From SZUA-365 sp049663345 (lineage in GTDB: Bacteria; Bacteroidota; Ignavibacteria; SZUA-365), in the NCBI GenBank assembly GCA_049663345.1, contig JBATDG010000072.1, positions 62,001-126,000 on the forward strand: a stretch of DNA of 64,000 bases, in the 5' to 3' direction. A program made the translations under genes and the position numbers. How positions within the stretch are numbered: position 1 is the stretch's first letter; each line of letters opens with the position of its first letter. A model generated the notes under the pieces. That model was not told the DNA's origin, made no database searches, and was given only the letters and a program-made list of their open reading frames with translations. Below, piece by piece: positions 52,940-62,702 of this stretch.

Positions 52940-53455
52940 GTGTTCATTATGAAATCCGTTCGTTGGCTGCTCTGTCTTCTTGTGTTTCCGGTTTTGGCTC
53001 AGGCCCAGTTCCGAGGTGAAGAGCCCGGGCTTCCGTCTGCACGAGAGGGTGTGTACCGTTCTTCCGGAGATAATTATATTTTGGGGTTCTTTAATCCTGA
53101 TAACCTGGAGATGCGGCACAGCGTTTCTGTGAGCTACGGAAGCTACGGCGATCAGGGTCTGGGGGTGTCCATGTACACAAACAGTCTCCGATACCATATA
53201 TCAGAGCCGTTGAGCGTGCGAGCAGATGTCGCCATGATGTTTTCGCCGTTCGGAAGCGCTTCTTCAATGTTCAAGCAGGACCTGTCGGGTATTTTTCTGC
53301 GAAGGGCGTCGGTTGACTATCGTCCGAGTAAAGACATGCACATTAGTCTGCAGTATCGAAACGATCCATACTCGCTCTACAACCCATACGGCAGTCGCGG
53401 GATGATGAGCGGCGGCGGTATGTTTTTCAATAGTTGGGATGATGAGCAGCCCTGA
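52940..53455 (+). CDS. Exported protein of unknown function
   Basis: A 171-residue protein with a signal peptide (MKSVRWLLCLLVFPVLAQAQ, cut near QAQ-FR). The mature part has alternating polar and hydrophobic strands (NLEMRHSVSVSYGSYGDQGL, LRYHISEPLSVRADVAMMF, VDYRPSKDMHISLQYR) that suggest a small beta-barrel or beta-sandwich in the outer membrane. It ends in a Gly/Met-rich tail. GTG 52940 has AGAAGGA at good distance; ATG 52949 would shorten it by three residues. A terminator follows. Confidence 0.7.
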   Translation: MFIMKSVRWLLCLLVFPVLAQAQFRGEEPGLPSAREGVYRSSGDNYILGFFNPDNLEMRHSVSVSYGSYGDQGLGVSMYTNSLRYHISEPLSVRADVAMMFSPFGSASSMFKQDLSGIFLRRASVDYRPSKDMHISLQYRNDPYSLYNPYGSRGMMSGGGMFFNSWDDEQP

Positions 53456-53484
53456 TATTTTACTGAAATCTTTCAACCTTGAAT

Positions 53485-53510
53485 GCCGGGTTATGCACTC
53501 GGCTTTTTTT
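53485..53510 (+). terminator. Rho-independent terminator
   Basis: Stem GCCGGGT/ACTCGGC (one G.T pair), 5-nt loop TATGC, and seven T residues (53504-53510). It ends the transcript of the upstream exported protein and rules out an early start for the next gene. Confidence 0.85.
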
Positions 53511-53524
53511 CGTATATTGGTACT

Positions 53525-53998
53525 ATGGCAAGGGTAACGAAGAATAAACAGCTTCATCCGAAACACCTTTTCCTCAACATTGTGATAGCCCTGCTGGCTG
53601 TCGTCGTTTTTTTCCTGCTCTATTCGTTCATAACGAATACGCTGACGGACAAGCCCGTCGACTGGACAACAGAAAAGCCGAAAAATGGAGAGGTGGCGGC
53701 GGAGATAATACAGCTCGATGTGCTCAACGGCTGCGGTGCTTCAGGTGTCGCTCAGAAATTCACTGATTTTCTTCGCAAGAGGAATTTCGATGTAGTGCAA
53801 TCCACCAACTACAAGACTTTCGACGTCGAAGAGTCAATGGTGATTGATCGCACCGGTGATCTGGAAACAGCTCGCAAGGTCGCGTATGCGCTCGGAATTG
53901 AGGACAAAAACATCGTTCAGCAGATAAACCCTGACTATTACCTGAACGTCTCCGTCGTTATCGGAAGAGACTACGAAAACCTGAAGCCCTTGAATTAA
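53525..53998 (+). CDS. LytR C-terminal-domain membrane protein
   Basis: A 157-residue inner-membrane protein with one N-terminal span (LFLNIVIALLAVVVFFLLYS) and a periplasmic LytR_C domain (IQLDVLNGCGASGVAQKFTD ... VVIGRDY). The LytR_C domain appears alone or attached to LytR-CpsA-Psr enzymes; its molecular role is not settled. ATG 53525 is chosen because the longer frame (53483) would start inside the preceding terminator. rsfS and argS follow, a cluster also seen in other FCB genomes. Confidence 0.82.
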   Translation: MARVTKNKQLHPKHLFLNIVIALLAVVVFFLLYSFITNTLTDKPVDWTTEKPKNGEVAAEIIQLDVLNGCGASGVAQKFTDFLRKRNFDVVQSTNYKTFDVEESMVIDRTGDLETARKVAYALGIEDKNIVQQINPDYYLNVSVVIGRDYENLKPLN

Positions 53999-54020
53999 TC
54001 GCTCATAGAACGGATGTGCA

Positions 54021-54365
54021 TTGAAATCACTGGAACTTGCAAAACTTACTGCAGAACTCGCCCTCACCAAGAAGGCCAAGGATGTTGTTATTCTTGACCT
54101 GACCGGCCTGTCCGACGTCGCCAACTTTTTTGTCATATGCAGCGGCGAGTCCGACACCCAGGTAAAAGCTATTGCCGACGCTATCGATGATGGAGCCAGG
54201 GAAGCCGATTCCAAGGTCTGGCGCCGCGAAGGCCTAAAAAATCTTCAATGGGCCCTCCTCGACTTCGTCGATGTCGTCGTCCACATCTTCCAACCGAAGA
54301 TTCGCGAGTATTATGACATCGAACGTTTGTGGGGCGACGCTCCACGCACCGTTGTGAAGGATTGA
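54021..54365 (+). CDS. rsfS: Ribosomal silencing factor RsfS
   Basis: A 114-residue RsfS (Iojap family), which binds L14 and blocks 30S-50S joining during starvation. The conserved AKDVVILDLTGLSDVANFFV, WRREGLKNLQWALLDFVDVV and REYYDIERLWGDA segments are all present. The start is TTG at 54021 in a weak context (CGGATGTGCA), 22 nt after the previous stop. A TTG start may keep expression low. Confidence 0.94.
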   Translation: MKSLELAKLTAELALTKKAKDVVILDLTGLSDVANFFVICSGESDTQVKAIADAIDDGAREADSKVWRREGLKNLQWALLDFVDVVVHIFQPKIREYYDIERLWGDAPRTVVKD

Positions 54366-54410
54366 TTTCCCACCCCCGCCCGGTTTTTCATTGACAAAAT
54401 AGTACGGTTC

Positions 54411-56042
54411 ATGAAGGATTATCTGAGAGAACAGATCGCACAGGTCTTGTCCGCTTTGGGACTGGATGCGCAGCCTGAAGACATTCAGTTCGAGAAACCG
54501 AAAATTGCCGAGCACGGTGATGTGGCAACGAATGTTGCCATGTCGCTTGCACGTGTCGCGAAAAAGAATCCGCGGCAGATTGCTCAGGATATTGTCGATC
54601 GACTGGATCTTGATCCATCCAGAATTTCAGCGGTTGAAATAGCGGGTCCCGGCTTTATCAACTTCCGATTTTCCGGAGCGCATCTTTTTCTTTCTCTCAA
54701 TGAAATCCTTGTAAAAGGCGAACGATTCGGCGCGAGCGACGAAAACGCCGGAAAGACAGTCAATGTAGAGTGGGTGAGCGCCAATCCCACCGGACCGCTT
54801 CACGCCGGCCACGGGCGCCAGGTTTGCATCGGGGCAATGGTCTGTTCCCTGCTTGAGTGGACGGGATGGACCGTGACGCGGGAGTATTACTTCAACAATG
54901 CCGGGAACCAGATGAATAATCTGGCGACCAGCATTCGCGAACGGTATATGGTGCTTCTCGGCGAGGAGCTGATCCAAGAAAATCTGCATTATGCAGGAGA
55001 GTATATCGGCACTATCGCCCAGACTATTTTCGATGAGCACGGTGATGCGAAGAAAAACGCTGAGCTGGATTATTTCCGTAAGCAGGGCGAGGTAACATGC
55101 TTCGAGATGATCAAGCATACGCTAAAAACACTTTCGGTGCAGCACGATGTGTTCTACAACGAGGACAGTCTTTTCGCGGAAGGAAAAATCGACGAGGTGC
55201 TTACGGAGCTGCGCGCATCCGGCCTTGCCTACGACAAGGATGACGCCGTTTGGCTGAAGACGACGGAATTCGGTGCGGACAAGGATCGTGTAATCGTCAA
55301 AAGCACCGGAGAACCCACATATCGCCTCCCTGACATTGCATACCACAGAGAAAAAGTGCTGCGCGGCTACGACCGCATCATCGATATTTTTGGCGCAGAC
55401 CATATCGCCACAATTCCTGATGTGCTGGCAGGAGTGCGCTCACTGCATCTCGGCACTGATCACATTGATGTGATTATCCATCAGATGGTGAGTTTCGTCA
55501 ACGAAGGCGAAGCAGTGAAGATGAGCAAGCGATCCGGAAACGTCTATTACCTCGATGATCTGATCAACGACGTCGGTGTCGATGCGGTGCGCTACTTCTT
55601 CATTATGCGCGGCGCCAACTCGCATCTGGAATTCGATATCGAATTGGCCCGGGAGCAGAGCGAAAACAATCCGGTCTATTATCTGCAATACGCGCATGCA
55701 CGCATCGCAAGTATTCTGCGTTTTGCGGAAACAGAGGGTGTAGCGCCCATAGAAGAAGCCGATCTTTCTCTGCTCACGCATGAATCCGAGGTTGCACTGA
55801 TCAAAGAGCTTCTGCGCTTTCCTGAATGGGTGGCAGTGTCTGCTCGTCTTTACGAAACGCAGCATCTGTGCACATATCTGCACAACTGCGCGACAGCCTT
55901 CCACAAATTCTACCACGACTGCAGGGTCGTGACCGAGGATAAAGCTCTGAGTGGCGCGCGCCTGGCGCTTTGCCGTGCAACCAAGCAGGTGCTGGGCAAC
56001 GGATTCGCGATTATTGGTATCGCTGCGCCGGAAAAAATGTAG
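54411..56042 (+). CDS. argS: Arginyl-tRNA synthetase
   Basis: A 543-residue class I synthetase. The HIGH motif is present as PTGPLHAGHGRQ, and KMSKR as VKMSKRSGNVYY. The N-terminal Add1 domain and C-terminal anticodon-binding DALR domain are complete (ENNPVYYLQYAHARIASILR). It charges tRNA-Arg in the cytoplasm. It follows rsfS after 45 nt. The stop is 3 nt from the convergent outer-membrane protein gene. Confidence 0.97.
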   Translation: MKDYLREQIAQVLSALGLDAQPEDIQFEKPKIAEHGDVATNVAMSLARVAKKNPRQIAQDIVDRLDLDPSRISAVEIAGPGFINFRFSGAHLFLSLNEILVKGERFGASDENAGKTVNVEWVSANPTGPLHAGHGRQVCIGAMVCSLLEWTGWTVTREYYFNNAGNQMNNLATSIRERYMVLLGEELIQENLHYAGEYIGTIAQTIFDEHGDAKKNAELDYFRKQGEVTCFEMIKHTLKTLSVQHDVFYNEDSLFAEGKIDEVLTELRASGLAYDKDDAVWLKTTEFGADKDRVIVKSTGEPTYRLPDIAYHREKVLRGYDRIIDIFGADHIATIPDVLAGVRSLHLGTDHIDVIIHQMVSFVNEGEAVKMSKRSGNVYYLDDLINDVGVDAVRYFFIMRGANSHLEFDIELAREQSENNPVYYLQYAHARIASILRFAETEGVAPIEEADLSLLTHESEVALIKELLRFPEWVAVSARLYETQHLCTYLHNCATAFHKFYHDCRVVTEDKALSGARLALCRATKQVLGNGFAIIGIAAPEKM

Positions 56043-56045
56043 GGG

Positions 56046-56756
56046 TTAGAAGTACAGGGAAAGTCCAAGTGAGTATACGTTGCCGTTCATATTGATATTG
56101 GAACGGAAAGCATCAGTCTGAAGGCTATAGGTTACTCCATTGGAAACGACGCTGGATTGAGGGAAGCGGTTTTCAACTGCAATTTGCGGATCGCGGAATA
56201 ATGTTTCGAAGCGTATGCCGATACCGGCAGCGATGAGATATTCTGCCCCTATGAGTACATGAATTCCGATAGCCGGTGTAGTGGAGACATGCCCGGCATC
56301 AATGCCTGCGATTGAATACACACGCTGGCCGCTGTACACTCCGACTCCTCCGCCCACATACATTTCAAAGCTCTCTCCAGAAAATGGCAGGGAAAACAGC
56401 GCACTGCTCTGAAACAGTGCGACGCGGAGTCCGTGCACGTACTTCGTACCTACAGGGTCGCTCTCTTCCTCTTCGCTTGAAACGTACTCTCCGCGAAGCT
56501 CAATGGCCACGGTTGGGAAAAGGCGATAGCGCCAGACTGCAGCTGCGCCGTAGGCGCCTCCCAGAGATTGTGTTTGCTGCCTCAGTTCAGAATCAGGCGA
56601 TTGCGGGTAAAGGAAGATCTGTCCGTTGTCACTGAAGCCGCCATAGACAGCGATACTGTTGTCGGTACGCTGTGAGAAGGCGGCAGCAGTGAGCAGGAAA
56701 AACAGACACCCCCGAAGGAGCGCTGTAAACAACGGCTTCCATCGGGGGTGTTTCAT
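56046..56756 (-). CDS. Outer-membrane beta-barrel protein
   Basis: A 236-residue protein with a signal peptide (LLRGCLFFLLTAAAFSQ) and about eight amphipathic strands ending in the aromatic C-terminal YSLGLSLYF typical of BAM substrates. Patterns such as YVGGGVGVYSGQRVY and VLIGAEYLIAAGIGIRFE fit the OmpA-like/OMP_b-brl barrel class. No ligand can be named. It follows the PpiD-like foldase gene after 72 nt, which may help its own folding. Confidence 0.8.
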   Translation of the reverse strand: MKHPRWKPLFTALLRGCLFFLLTAAAFSQRTDNSIAVYGGFSDNGQIFLYPQSPDSELRQQTQSLGGAYGAAAVWRYRLFPTVAIELRGEYVSSEEEESDPVGTKYVHGLRVALFQSSALFSLPFSGESFEMYVGGGVGVYSGQRVYSIAGIDAGHVSTTPAIGIHVLIGAEYLIAAGIGIRFETLFRDPQIAVENRFPQSSVVSNGVTYSLQTDAFRSNINMNGNVYSLGLSLYF

Positions 56757-56828
56757 ACTGTCCTCAGTTTCGTGGTCAGAGAATTCTGTGAATGTCTCCT
56801 GTCGCGAAGGCTGGAAAGATGATGCGGA

Positions 56829-58931
56829 TCAGCGGAAGAACTTGTCGCGGTTATCGACGATGTCGATATCCTTGCGCTTCTGTTCGATCCAGGACTGAAT
56901 AAATTCGTTCTGCAGTGAAGAAAGCTGCTGCTGACGAATTTCATCTTTTTTGACCTTGTAGGCGGTCTCATCGAACGCGGACTTGTTGTCCAGGCGAAGG
57001 ATGTAGATACCGCGCTGTCCACGGAACGCCTCGGTTGTACCACCTACCTTAAGTCCAAGAAGATGACCGATGAATGTCTGATCAGATCCTACATTCGGGA
57101 CGCCTGCCTGAATCTTGAAAGGCGGGGTTGAGGTGATCGCCAAGTTGGGATTCGCTCCAGCAATCTGCTCGAGCGACTTGCCTTTGCCGGCAATTCCACG
57201 CGCTTTTTTAAGCGTGTTCATCATCTGACGTTCGTAAACTACCTGCGGCTTGATCTGCTCCTGAACTTCTTCAAGCGAACGGTACCCAGCGGGACGTTCG
57301 GTAGAAATTACGGAAACAACGTATCCACCGCTTGAGCGATGCACTTCGCTGATATCACCGACACTGCCGTCAAAGGCAAATTTAATCAGTGCCGGATTCG
57401 TACCAACGTTCGGGATATAGGAACCGGTCTGCTGGGCAAATTCCGGTGTTTCCTGGACCTGAAGATTCTGCGCTTTGGCCTCTGCTTCAAATCCGTTTTC
57501 CGTCGCGAAGTATGCGAAGTTGCGGGCGGTTTCGTACAACTCGTCTTTCGTGCCGGAGCTGGCCGTTATAGGCATCCGGATCTCCGCAAGCTTTACCTCG
57601 CGAGATGAGCGATCCAGGACCTTAACGATATGGAAACCGAACTGCGTTTTGATCAGGCCCTTGATTTCTCCGGGACGTGCACCAAAAACTGCGTCTTCAA
57701 ACTCCTTTACCATGCGGCCTTTTCCAAACCACGAAAGATCGCCGCCGCGCTCTGCCGCGCCCGGCTCTTCTGAATACTGCGCGGCAAGCTTTGCGAAGTC
57801 TTCACCGGCCTTGGCTTTTGCCAGTACCGTTTCCGCCTTCGCTTTCTGCGCTGCTTCATCCTGCCCGCCATCTGTGCGGAGAAGAACGTGTGCCGCGTGA
57901 TACATCACGTTTTCGGCTGTGCGCTCGCCCATGACCTTGAACAGGGAAAGACCTGTCTCGCTGGGTACGGGTCCAACGATGGAGCCAACCGGCTGGGAAA
58001 ACACCTGCATTGCGACTTCTGCAGCAACCTGGTCCCTTGAGAACCATTTTGTCGAGTCGTAAGGCTGATCTGAATTGTTGGCGACCAGTTCGAGGAAATC
58101 TGTACCGCTCGAAGCAAGATCACGCACGGTGTTCAATTCATTTTCGATTGCGGAAGTATCGCCTTTGGAAGGAACTTCCGGGAAGAGCACGAACTTGATT
58201 TGGCGCATATCCTCTGTTTTGAAGCGCGCCTTGTTCTTCTCGTAATACTTGCTGTATTCATCCTGCGTCGGTGCGGATGTATCTGCAGGGGCGAACACGC
58301 GAGGATCGAAGAAGATGTAGCTGCCGGTGAAGTCGACACTCTGCTCGACGAACTTCGACCGAACGCTGCCTTCGGAGACAACGACAGAAGAGGTAAGGAT
58401 ATTCGTCAGCTTTGAACGGAGCAATTCCGAACGAAGCTGCGATTCAATGGAAACAAGGGCCTGTTGGTTTTCAGGACCCGGGTTTCGCAGGAACTGCTGA
58501 TATGCATCGCCATTGAACTGGCCGGTGGAATCCTTGAAATACTGAGCGAGCTGCTCGGGCGGATTATCGCTGAACACCCAATCGGTAATTTCCTGATCTG
58601 AGACAGTAATGCCGAACTCCTTGATGGCCTGCTCGACAATTGCCTGCGTCACGAAATCATTCCAGACCTGCTCACGGATCTGCATGTAATCGTTTTCCGT
58701 AAGATCACGGCCGTTGTTCTGCTCCTTGCGCTGCTCTGAAGAACGCTCGACGACATCCTGGAACTCCTGGTAGGCAATTGATTTGCCGCCAATGTTCCCG
58801 ATTTCATTCATCGAACCCTGCATTAACGAACCTATGTCCAGATCACTGAAGACCCAGAACGCAACGAAGATGACCGCGAAAGCCATGATGAAAACGTGCG
58901 CGTTGTCGCGCATTTTGGTCATCATACCCAT
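56829..58931 (-). CDS. PpiD/SurA-like periplasmic peptidyl-prolyl isomerase
   Basis: A 700-residue foldase: N-terminal anchor (VFIMAFAVIFVAFWVFSDLD), SurA_N-type chaperone region (YQEFQDVVERSSEQRKEQNN, ITDWVFSDNPPEQLAQYFKD), a parvulin rotamase domain near residues 330-440 (HAAHVLLRTDGGQDEAA, RGGDLSWFGKGRMVKEFEDA, TQFGFHIVKV), and a C-terminal chaperone part. It should face the periplasm and help outer-membrane proteins mature. It precedes a barrel protein gene by 72 nt. A second parvulin-like half may lie around 440-600, not certain. Confidence 0.9.
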   Translation of the reverse strand: MGMMTKMRDNAHVFIMAFAVIFVAFWVFSDLDIGSLMQGSMNEIGNIGGKSIAYQEFQDVVERSSEQRKEQNNGRDLTENDYMQIREQVWNDFVTQAIVEQAIKEFGITVSDQEITDWVFSDNPPEQLAQYFKDSTGQFNGDAYQQFLRNPGPENQQALVSIESQLRSELLRSKLTNILTSSVVVSEGSVRSKFVEQSVDFTGSYIFFDPRVFAPADTSAPTQDEYSKYYEKNKARFKTEDMRQIKFVLFPEVPSKGDTSAIENELNTVRDLASSGTDFLELVANNSDQPYDSTKWFSRDQVAAEVAMQVFSQPVGSIVGPVPSETGLSLFKVMGERTAENVMYHAAHVLLRTDGGQDEAAQKAKAETVLAKAKAGEDFAKLAAQYSEEPGAAERGGDLSWFGKGRMVKEFEDAVFGARPGEIKGLIKTQFGFHIVKVLDRSSREVKLAEIRMPITASSGTKDELYETARNFAYFATENGFEAEAKAQNLQVQETPEFAQQTGSYIPNVGTNPALIKFAFDGSVGDISEVHRSSGGYVVSVISTERPAGYRSLEEVQEQIKPQVVYERQMMNTLKKARGIAGKGKSLEQIAGANPNLAITSTPPFKIQAGVPNVGSDQTFIGHLLGLKVGGTTEAFRGQRGIYILRLDNKSAFDETAYKVKKDEIRQQQLSSLQNEFIQSWIEQKRKDIDIVDNRDKFFR

Positions 58932-59045
58932 ATTAAACTACTCCACGTATGAAGAACAGATGTACAAGCTAACAAATATATAGGAGTTGCGCTTACAAAG
59001 CAATGCATGCGAAATAGCATTCTGGAGAGTGGTCGGGAGAACCGC

Positions 59046-59081
59046 AAAAAAAGACCCCGCGGTGCTGGAAGCCGCGGGGTC
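59046..59081 (-). terminator. Rho-independent terminator of the FadL-like porin gene
   Basis: Stem GACCCCGCGG/CCGCGGGGTC (59053-59062 with 59072-59081), 9-nt loop, followed by seven T residues on the minus strand. It lies about 25 nt after the stop at 59106. Confidence 0.93.
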
Positions 59082-59105
59082 AGCGAATGCGGGGAATATG
59101 CCCCG

Positions 59106-60590
59106 TCAGAAACGATAAGTAAGTCCTAACAGCAGTCGCGCCACACTGACATCCTGGTCTACGAGAAACGCGCTGAGAGGCACACTGGTGTCAGGGTCGG
59201 TGTAATTGTAGCTGAATGTCTTGTAGTTCGACATCGTGTATGCTGCCTGCAAAGCGAAGTTATTTTCAAATTCGTATCCGATACCGGCAGAAATGGTTTT
59301 GATGTCGTACTCTGGTTTGTCCTTGTCTGCCTCCCAGGGAGAGTAGCGATATCCAAAACCGCCGCGCAGGTACAGGTCGGTTCCGGGAACATTCACTTCT
59401 GCTCCGAAGCGGAAATTATTCGTAGCGCGGAACAGCTTCCTCAGGTCGCGGTTAAGCGGAGTCGCATCGAAATTATTTGTCTCGCCGAACTCCAGGTTCG
59501 AATAATCGACAATCTCAAAGTCACCGCTGATCGTGGCAAACTTTACAGGCGTCCACGAAGCTCCGAAGCTGTAAATGGGAGCTGTCGTGATGTCGTAATT
59601 ATTATTATCAACATTCAGATCGTAACTGAGATTGGCATCCGAGAACTGGCTATACCCTGTTTTTGAGTAATCTTCATTCACTGTTATCATGTTGGCAGTT
59701 TGAACGGACACCCCGAAACGCGCTTTGTCATTCAGGTTGTACAGGAAGCCGATTCGCATATTCCAACCGGAAATATCCTGCTGCCATTCTTCTTCCAACT
59801 CGAGTTTCTGGAAATCGGTACGCTCGGCGTTGTCAATACCTACAATGACGTCCTGATACACATTGTTGATATCCTCTTCAATGAAGCTGCGCTGATATCG
59901 ATAGTTGCCCGAAAGAATATTCAACGAAAGACCTACCATGGCGCTCGGCGCGACCTCGATGCTGCCGCCGAAACTCCACTGATTCAGGCCGCCGGATTCG
60001 AACTGATCGATTGTCTGCTGCACACGGTTGGCAACCGGAATCGCCAGCCAGCCGGGCTTTCCTTCATCGATATACGTGAGGACAAGCGTGTCTTCGAGTC
60101 CGAGATTCCAGGCGAAATCGAGATCCGCATCGTCAGCGTTGTAGAGCGATGCCTGAATCGAACTCTGTGGATTGAACACGTCCATCTGCATGGTACCGGA
60201 ATAATCCAACAGGCGATTGTAGCCGGCGGCGACGACAAAGCTTCCGCGGGCAACCGGGAAAGGAATTGCCAGACTTAGATTTGTCAGCGAGGTGCCGCTT
60301 TCGCTGCCGCTGTTGGTCATACCGAACATAGTCGCGTCGTTGCTCATACCCACGTTTGAAAGCCCGATGGAGAATTCACGCAGCCGCAGCTGGCCGAGTC
60401 CTGCCGGATTCCAGTACAGCGCCGAGGCGTCGTTGGCGAGGCCCACAAACGCATTTCCCATCCCTGCGCTGCGAGCGCTGACCATGTTTCCGCTGTGGGA
60501 AAGCCGAAGGGCGTCCTCGACGATCTGAGCCTGGGTTGTGAAAGCAGTGACGAATATTATAAAGAGAAAAAAGAATATTGTGCGTTTCAT
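59106..60590 (-). CDS. FadL/OmpP1-type outer-membrane transporter (PorV-like)
   Basis: A 494-residue barrel. After the signal peptide (TIFFFLFIIFVTAFTTQA) the mature N-terminus is rich in Ala, Gly and Ser, with SARSAGMGNAFVGLANDASA and YWNPAGLGQL, the hallmark of the OmpP1/FadL/TodX family. Strands continue to the end YRF. FadL homologues take up hydrophobic molecules; the T9SS component PorV is in the same superfamily and this protein could be it. GGAG before ATG 60590 decides the start (longer frame reaches 60629). It has a strong terminator downstream. Confidence 0.88.
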   Translation of the reverse strand: MKRTIFFFLFIIFVTAFTTQAQIVEDALRLSHSGNMVSARSAGMGNAFVGLANDASALYWNPAGLGQLRLREFSIGLSNVGMSNDATMFGMTNSGSESGTSLTNLSLAIPFPVARGSFVVAAGYNRLLDYSGTMQMDVFNPQSSIQASLYNADDADLDFAWNLGLEDTLVLTYIDEGKPGWLAIPVANRVQQTIDQFESGGLNQWSFGGSIEVAPSAMVGLSLNILSGNYRYQRSFIEEDINNVYQDVIVGIDNAERTDFQKLELEEEWQQDISGWNMRIGFLYNLNDKARFGVSVQTANMITVNEDYSKTGYSQFSDANLSYDLNVDNNNYDITTAPIYSFGASWTPVKFATISGDFEIVDYSNLEFGETNNFDATPLNRDLRKLFRATNNFRFGAEVNVPGTDLYLRGGFGYRYSPWEADKDKPEYDIKTISAGIGYEFENNFALQAAYTMSNYKTFSYNYTDPDTSVPLSAFLVDQDVSVARLLLGLTYRF

Positions 60591-60711
60591 AGTGATCTCC
60601 GGGTAGTCCGAACCAACGTGATGTGTCATGAATTTATTGATCAGGACTGAATGCTCTGGAAATTGAATAAGCGTAAATATTGAAGGACGTTGTTGATGCT
60701 ACCGTCTGCGG

Positions 60712-61665
60712 TCAGCGCGTACGGCTGCGGCCGCTGGAACCCGACGAACTGGAAGAACCGGAACTGCTGCGCGACCCACCGCTGCTGGAACCACTGCTGC
60801 GGGAAGATCCGCTGCTGCTGGAACCGCTGCTGCGTGACGGCGGCGAGTAGCTGGGCGTTGAAGAGCCGGAACTGCGTTCTGATGAACCGCTGCTGCTGCG
60901 CGAACGGGTGCTTTCAGATGAGCGGCTGCTGCCTGAACTCGAACGCGGTGCTGTGGTGGTTGAGCGGCTGCTGCCTGAGCTCGAACGCGGTGCGGTTGTT
61001 TCATAGCTTCGTGAGCGGGTGCTGTTCGTCCTTGTGTTGAGACGATCGTACGAGCTTCCAGAGGAACTGCGCGACCGCGTCGACGACGAACGTATCGTGC
61101 TGTTGCCCTCTGCAGAACGAGAGACGCCGCTGCTGCGTGATGCCGAGCGTGTAACTCCTGTCATCCGGGTTCTGCCATCGATCGTGCGTGAATTTCCGCC
61201 GGTGCGCACACGACTCCCGCTCGTTCGAACAGAATAGCTGGAATTTCCACCGCCGTAGTAGTAGGGACTGTTCCATGACGCCCAATGGCCGTAGTTGTGA
61301 TAGCCGCCACCGTACCAGTATGGGTTGTACCAGAAAGGATCGTAATGATTGTAGTAGCCCCAGTACGGAGGAGAATAATAGTTATTGTACCACGGATCGT
61401 AGCAGGAGGACCAGACTGATCCGAAACGCACAGGGTAGTAGTAGCTGAAATATGTGCCCGTGCGGCCGTAGCCGTCATCGTAATAATAATTGTTGGTGAC
61501 GTTGTTGCCGCTGCTATCTGCATAGGATTCAGAGTATTCTGGATAGTCGTACTCTTCGTAGCGCGGGTAGTCATCGCGCATGGCCATCTGGGTATAACAT
61601 CCAGACGTTCCGAGCATGATGGCTACCGAAGCGAGAGCAAGCAGCAGAGTAGTATTTCGTTTCAT
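60712..61665 (-). CDS. Low-complexity lipoprotein, Tyr/Asn/Gly-rich then Ser/Arg-rich
   Basis: A 317-residue lipoprotein, lipobox LGTSGC. Residues ~40-150 are dominated by Tyr, Asn, Gly, Trp and Pro (YYNNYYSPPYWGYYNHYDPF), and residues ~155-317 by Ser, Arg and Gly in short repeats of the type SRSSSGSS. No folded domain is recognisable; the two parts are probably disordered. Such composition can mediate phase separation, adhesion or mineral binding, but no function should be assigned. AGGTG before ATG 61665 sets the start. Confidence 0.75.
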   Translation of the reverse strand: MKRNTTLLLALASVAIMLGTSGCYTQMAMRDDYPRYEEYDYPEYSESYADSSGNNVTNNYYYDDGYGRTGTYFSYYYPVRFGSVWSSCYDPWYNNYYSPPYWGYYNHYDPFWYNPYWYGGGYHNYGHWASWNSPYYYGGGNSSYSVRTSGSRVRTGGNSRTIDGRTRMTGVTRSASRSSGVSRSAEGNSTIRSSSTRSRSSSGSSYDRLNTRTNSTRSRSYETTAPRSSSGSSRSTTTAPRSSSGSSRSSESTRSRSSSGSSERSSGSSTPSYSPPSRSSGSSSSGSSRSSGSSSGGSRSSSGSSSSSGSSGRSRTR

Positions 61666-61915
61666 GACACACCTCATCGGTTCTCGTTATTGGCATCTAT
61701 ATAAACAACAACTTTCGTGCCGTAAAAAAAGCCTTAGCGGAATATGGGAATATTACTATATCCGCCGGATATTCAATCTATGGAGACCTTTTCCCAAAAG
61801 AAAGTCTGCTCGGGATGACCTCATTGTAGGACACCCGGTGTGTGCAAGGAGGGACGGAAGGAAAAAGAAGGGATATCATCCAGACGTTTGGCAGCGAGTT
61901 CCGGGAAATTCCGAC

Positions 61916-62692
61916 TCAGAGATAACGCACGTACTGAAGACGGATTTCGCGGATGACCTTGTCGTTTGCGAATTTGGAGGTGAGAAGATTTTTGAAGAGA
62001 AGATCGACGTTGAAGCCGATGTTGGTCGAAATACGGAAACCTGTCCCCAGCGAACCGTTCCAGAATCCCTTGCTGTCGCGGTCGTTGTCGAAGGCGAAGT
62101 TATATTCCGCCAACCATGAAACGATCGGACCGATCGATTTTTCAGCACCGATGTAGATGTTCGGGTCGAAATCCTCATCGTTGCGCTCGAGCGTGTAATT
62201 CATTCCGCCATGGAAACTGACTGTACCGAAGAACTGATAATTTTTGCTCGCTGCAACAAAGAAACCGGGACTCTTCATCACGTATTGACGGAGAAAAGGC
62301 ACCCAGCCGTCATGTCCCTGCGAATCGAACCCGACGATCACAGCTGGATTGTACATGTTCTCTTCCAGCACGCGATAGCGCAGAGCTAGTCCGGGGAGAT
62401 TATTCCACGTAATGCCGCCGCTGCCTATCAACCGGGTACCGCCGAAAGAAAGCCCGACATTTAGATTGGTCATCAGCCCGTAGGTGACTCCGGCCAATAG
62501 TCCGCCATCCGGATACAGATTTGTCTCAACGGCGACGGCAGTAGCTGGAATGATGCCTGCGACCGGCATGTCGATCAGAAATTGCGGATCGATATTCGCA
62601 CGGTCGCCGGCGGATCTCTGGCCTCTGGCATTAACGGCGAGCAGCAGCAGCGTAACAGCCAGCGCGGCGCGCACAAAGGAAATGAATTTCAT
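61916..62692 (-). CDS. Outer-membrane beta-barrel protein of unknown function
   Basis: A 258-residue protein with signal peptide (FISFVRAALAVTLLLLAVNA) and a barrel-like pattern (LYPDGGLLAGVTYGLMTNLN, VGLSFGGTRLIGS, FRISTNIGFNVDLLFKNLL). It ends IRLQYVRYL, an aromatic C-terminal strand. Family members sharing DMPVAGIIP-like segments are annotated as conserved outer-membrane proteins in related genomes; I cannot name a substrate. It begins 10 nt after fbp ends and is probably co-transcribed. The frame extends upstream into fbp, so ATG 62692 is used. Confidence 0.75.
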   Translation of the reverse strand: MKFISFVRAALAVTLLLLAVNARGQRSAGDRANIDPQFLIDMPVAGIIPATAVAVETNLYPDGGLLAGVTYGLMTNLNVGLSFGGTRLIGSGGITWNNLPGLALRYRVLEENMYNPAVIVGFDSQGHDGWVPFLRQYVMKSPGFFVAASKNYQFFGTVSFHGGMNYTLERNDEDFDPNIYIGAEKSIGPIVSWLAEYNFAFDNDRDSKGFWNGSLGTGFRISTNIGFNVDLLFKNLLTSKFANDKVIREIRLQYVRYL

Positions 62693-62702
62693 TGGGTATC
62701 TG

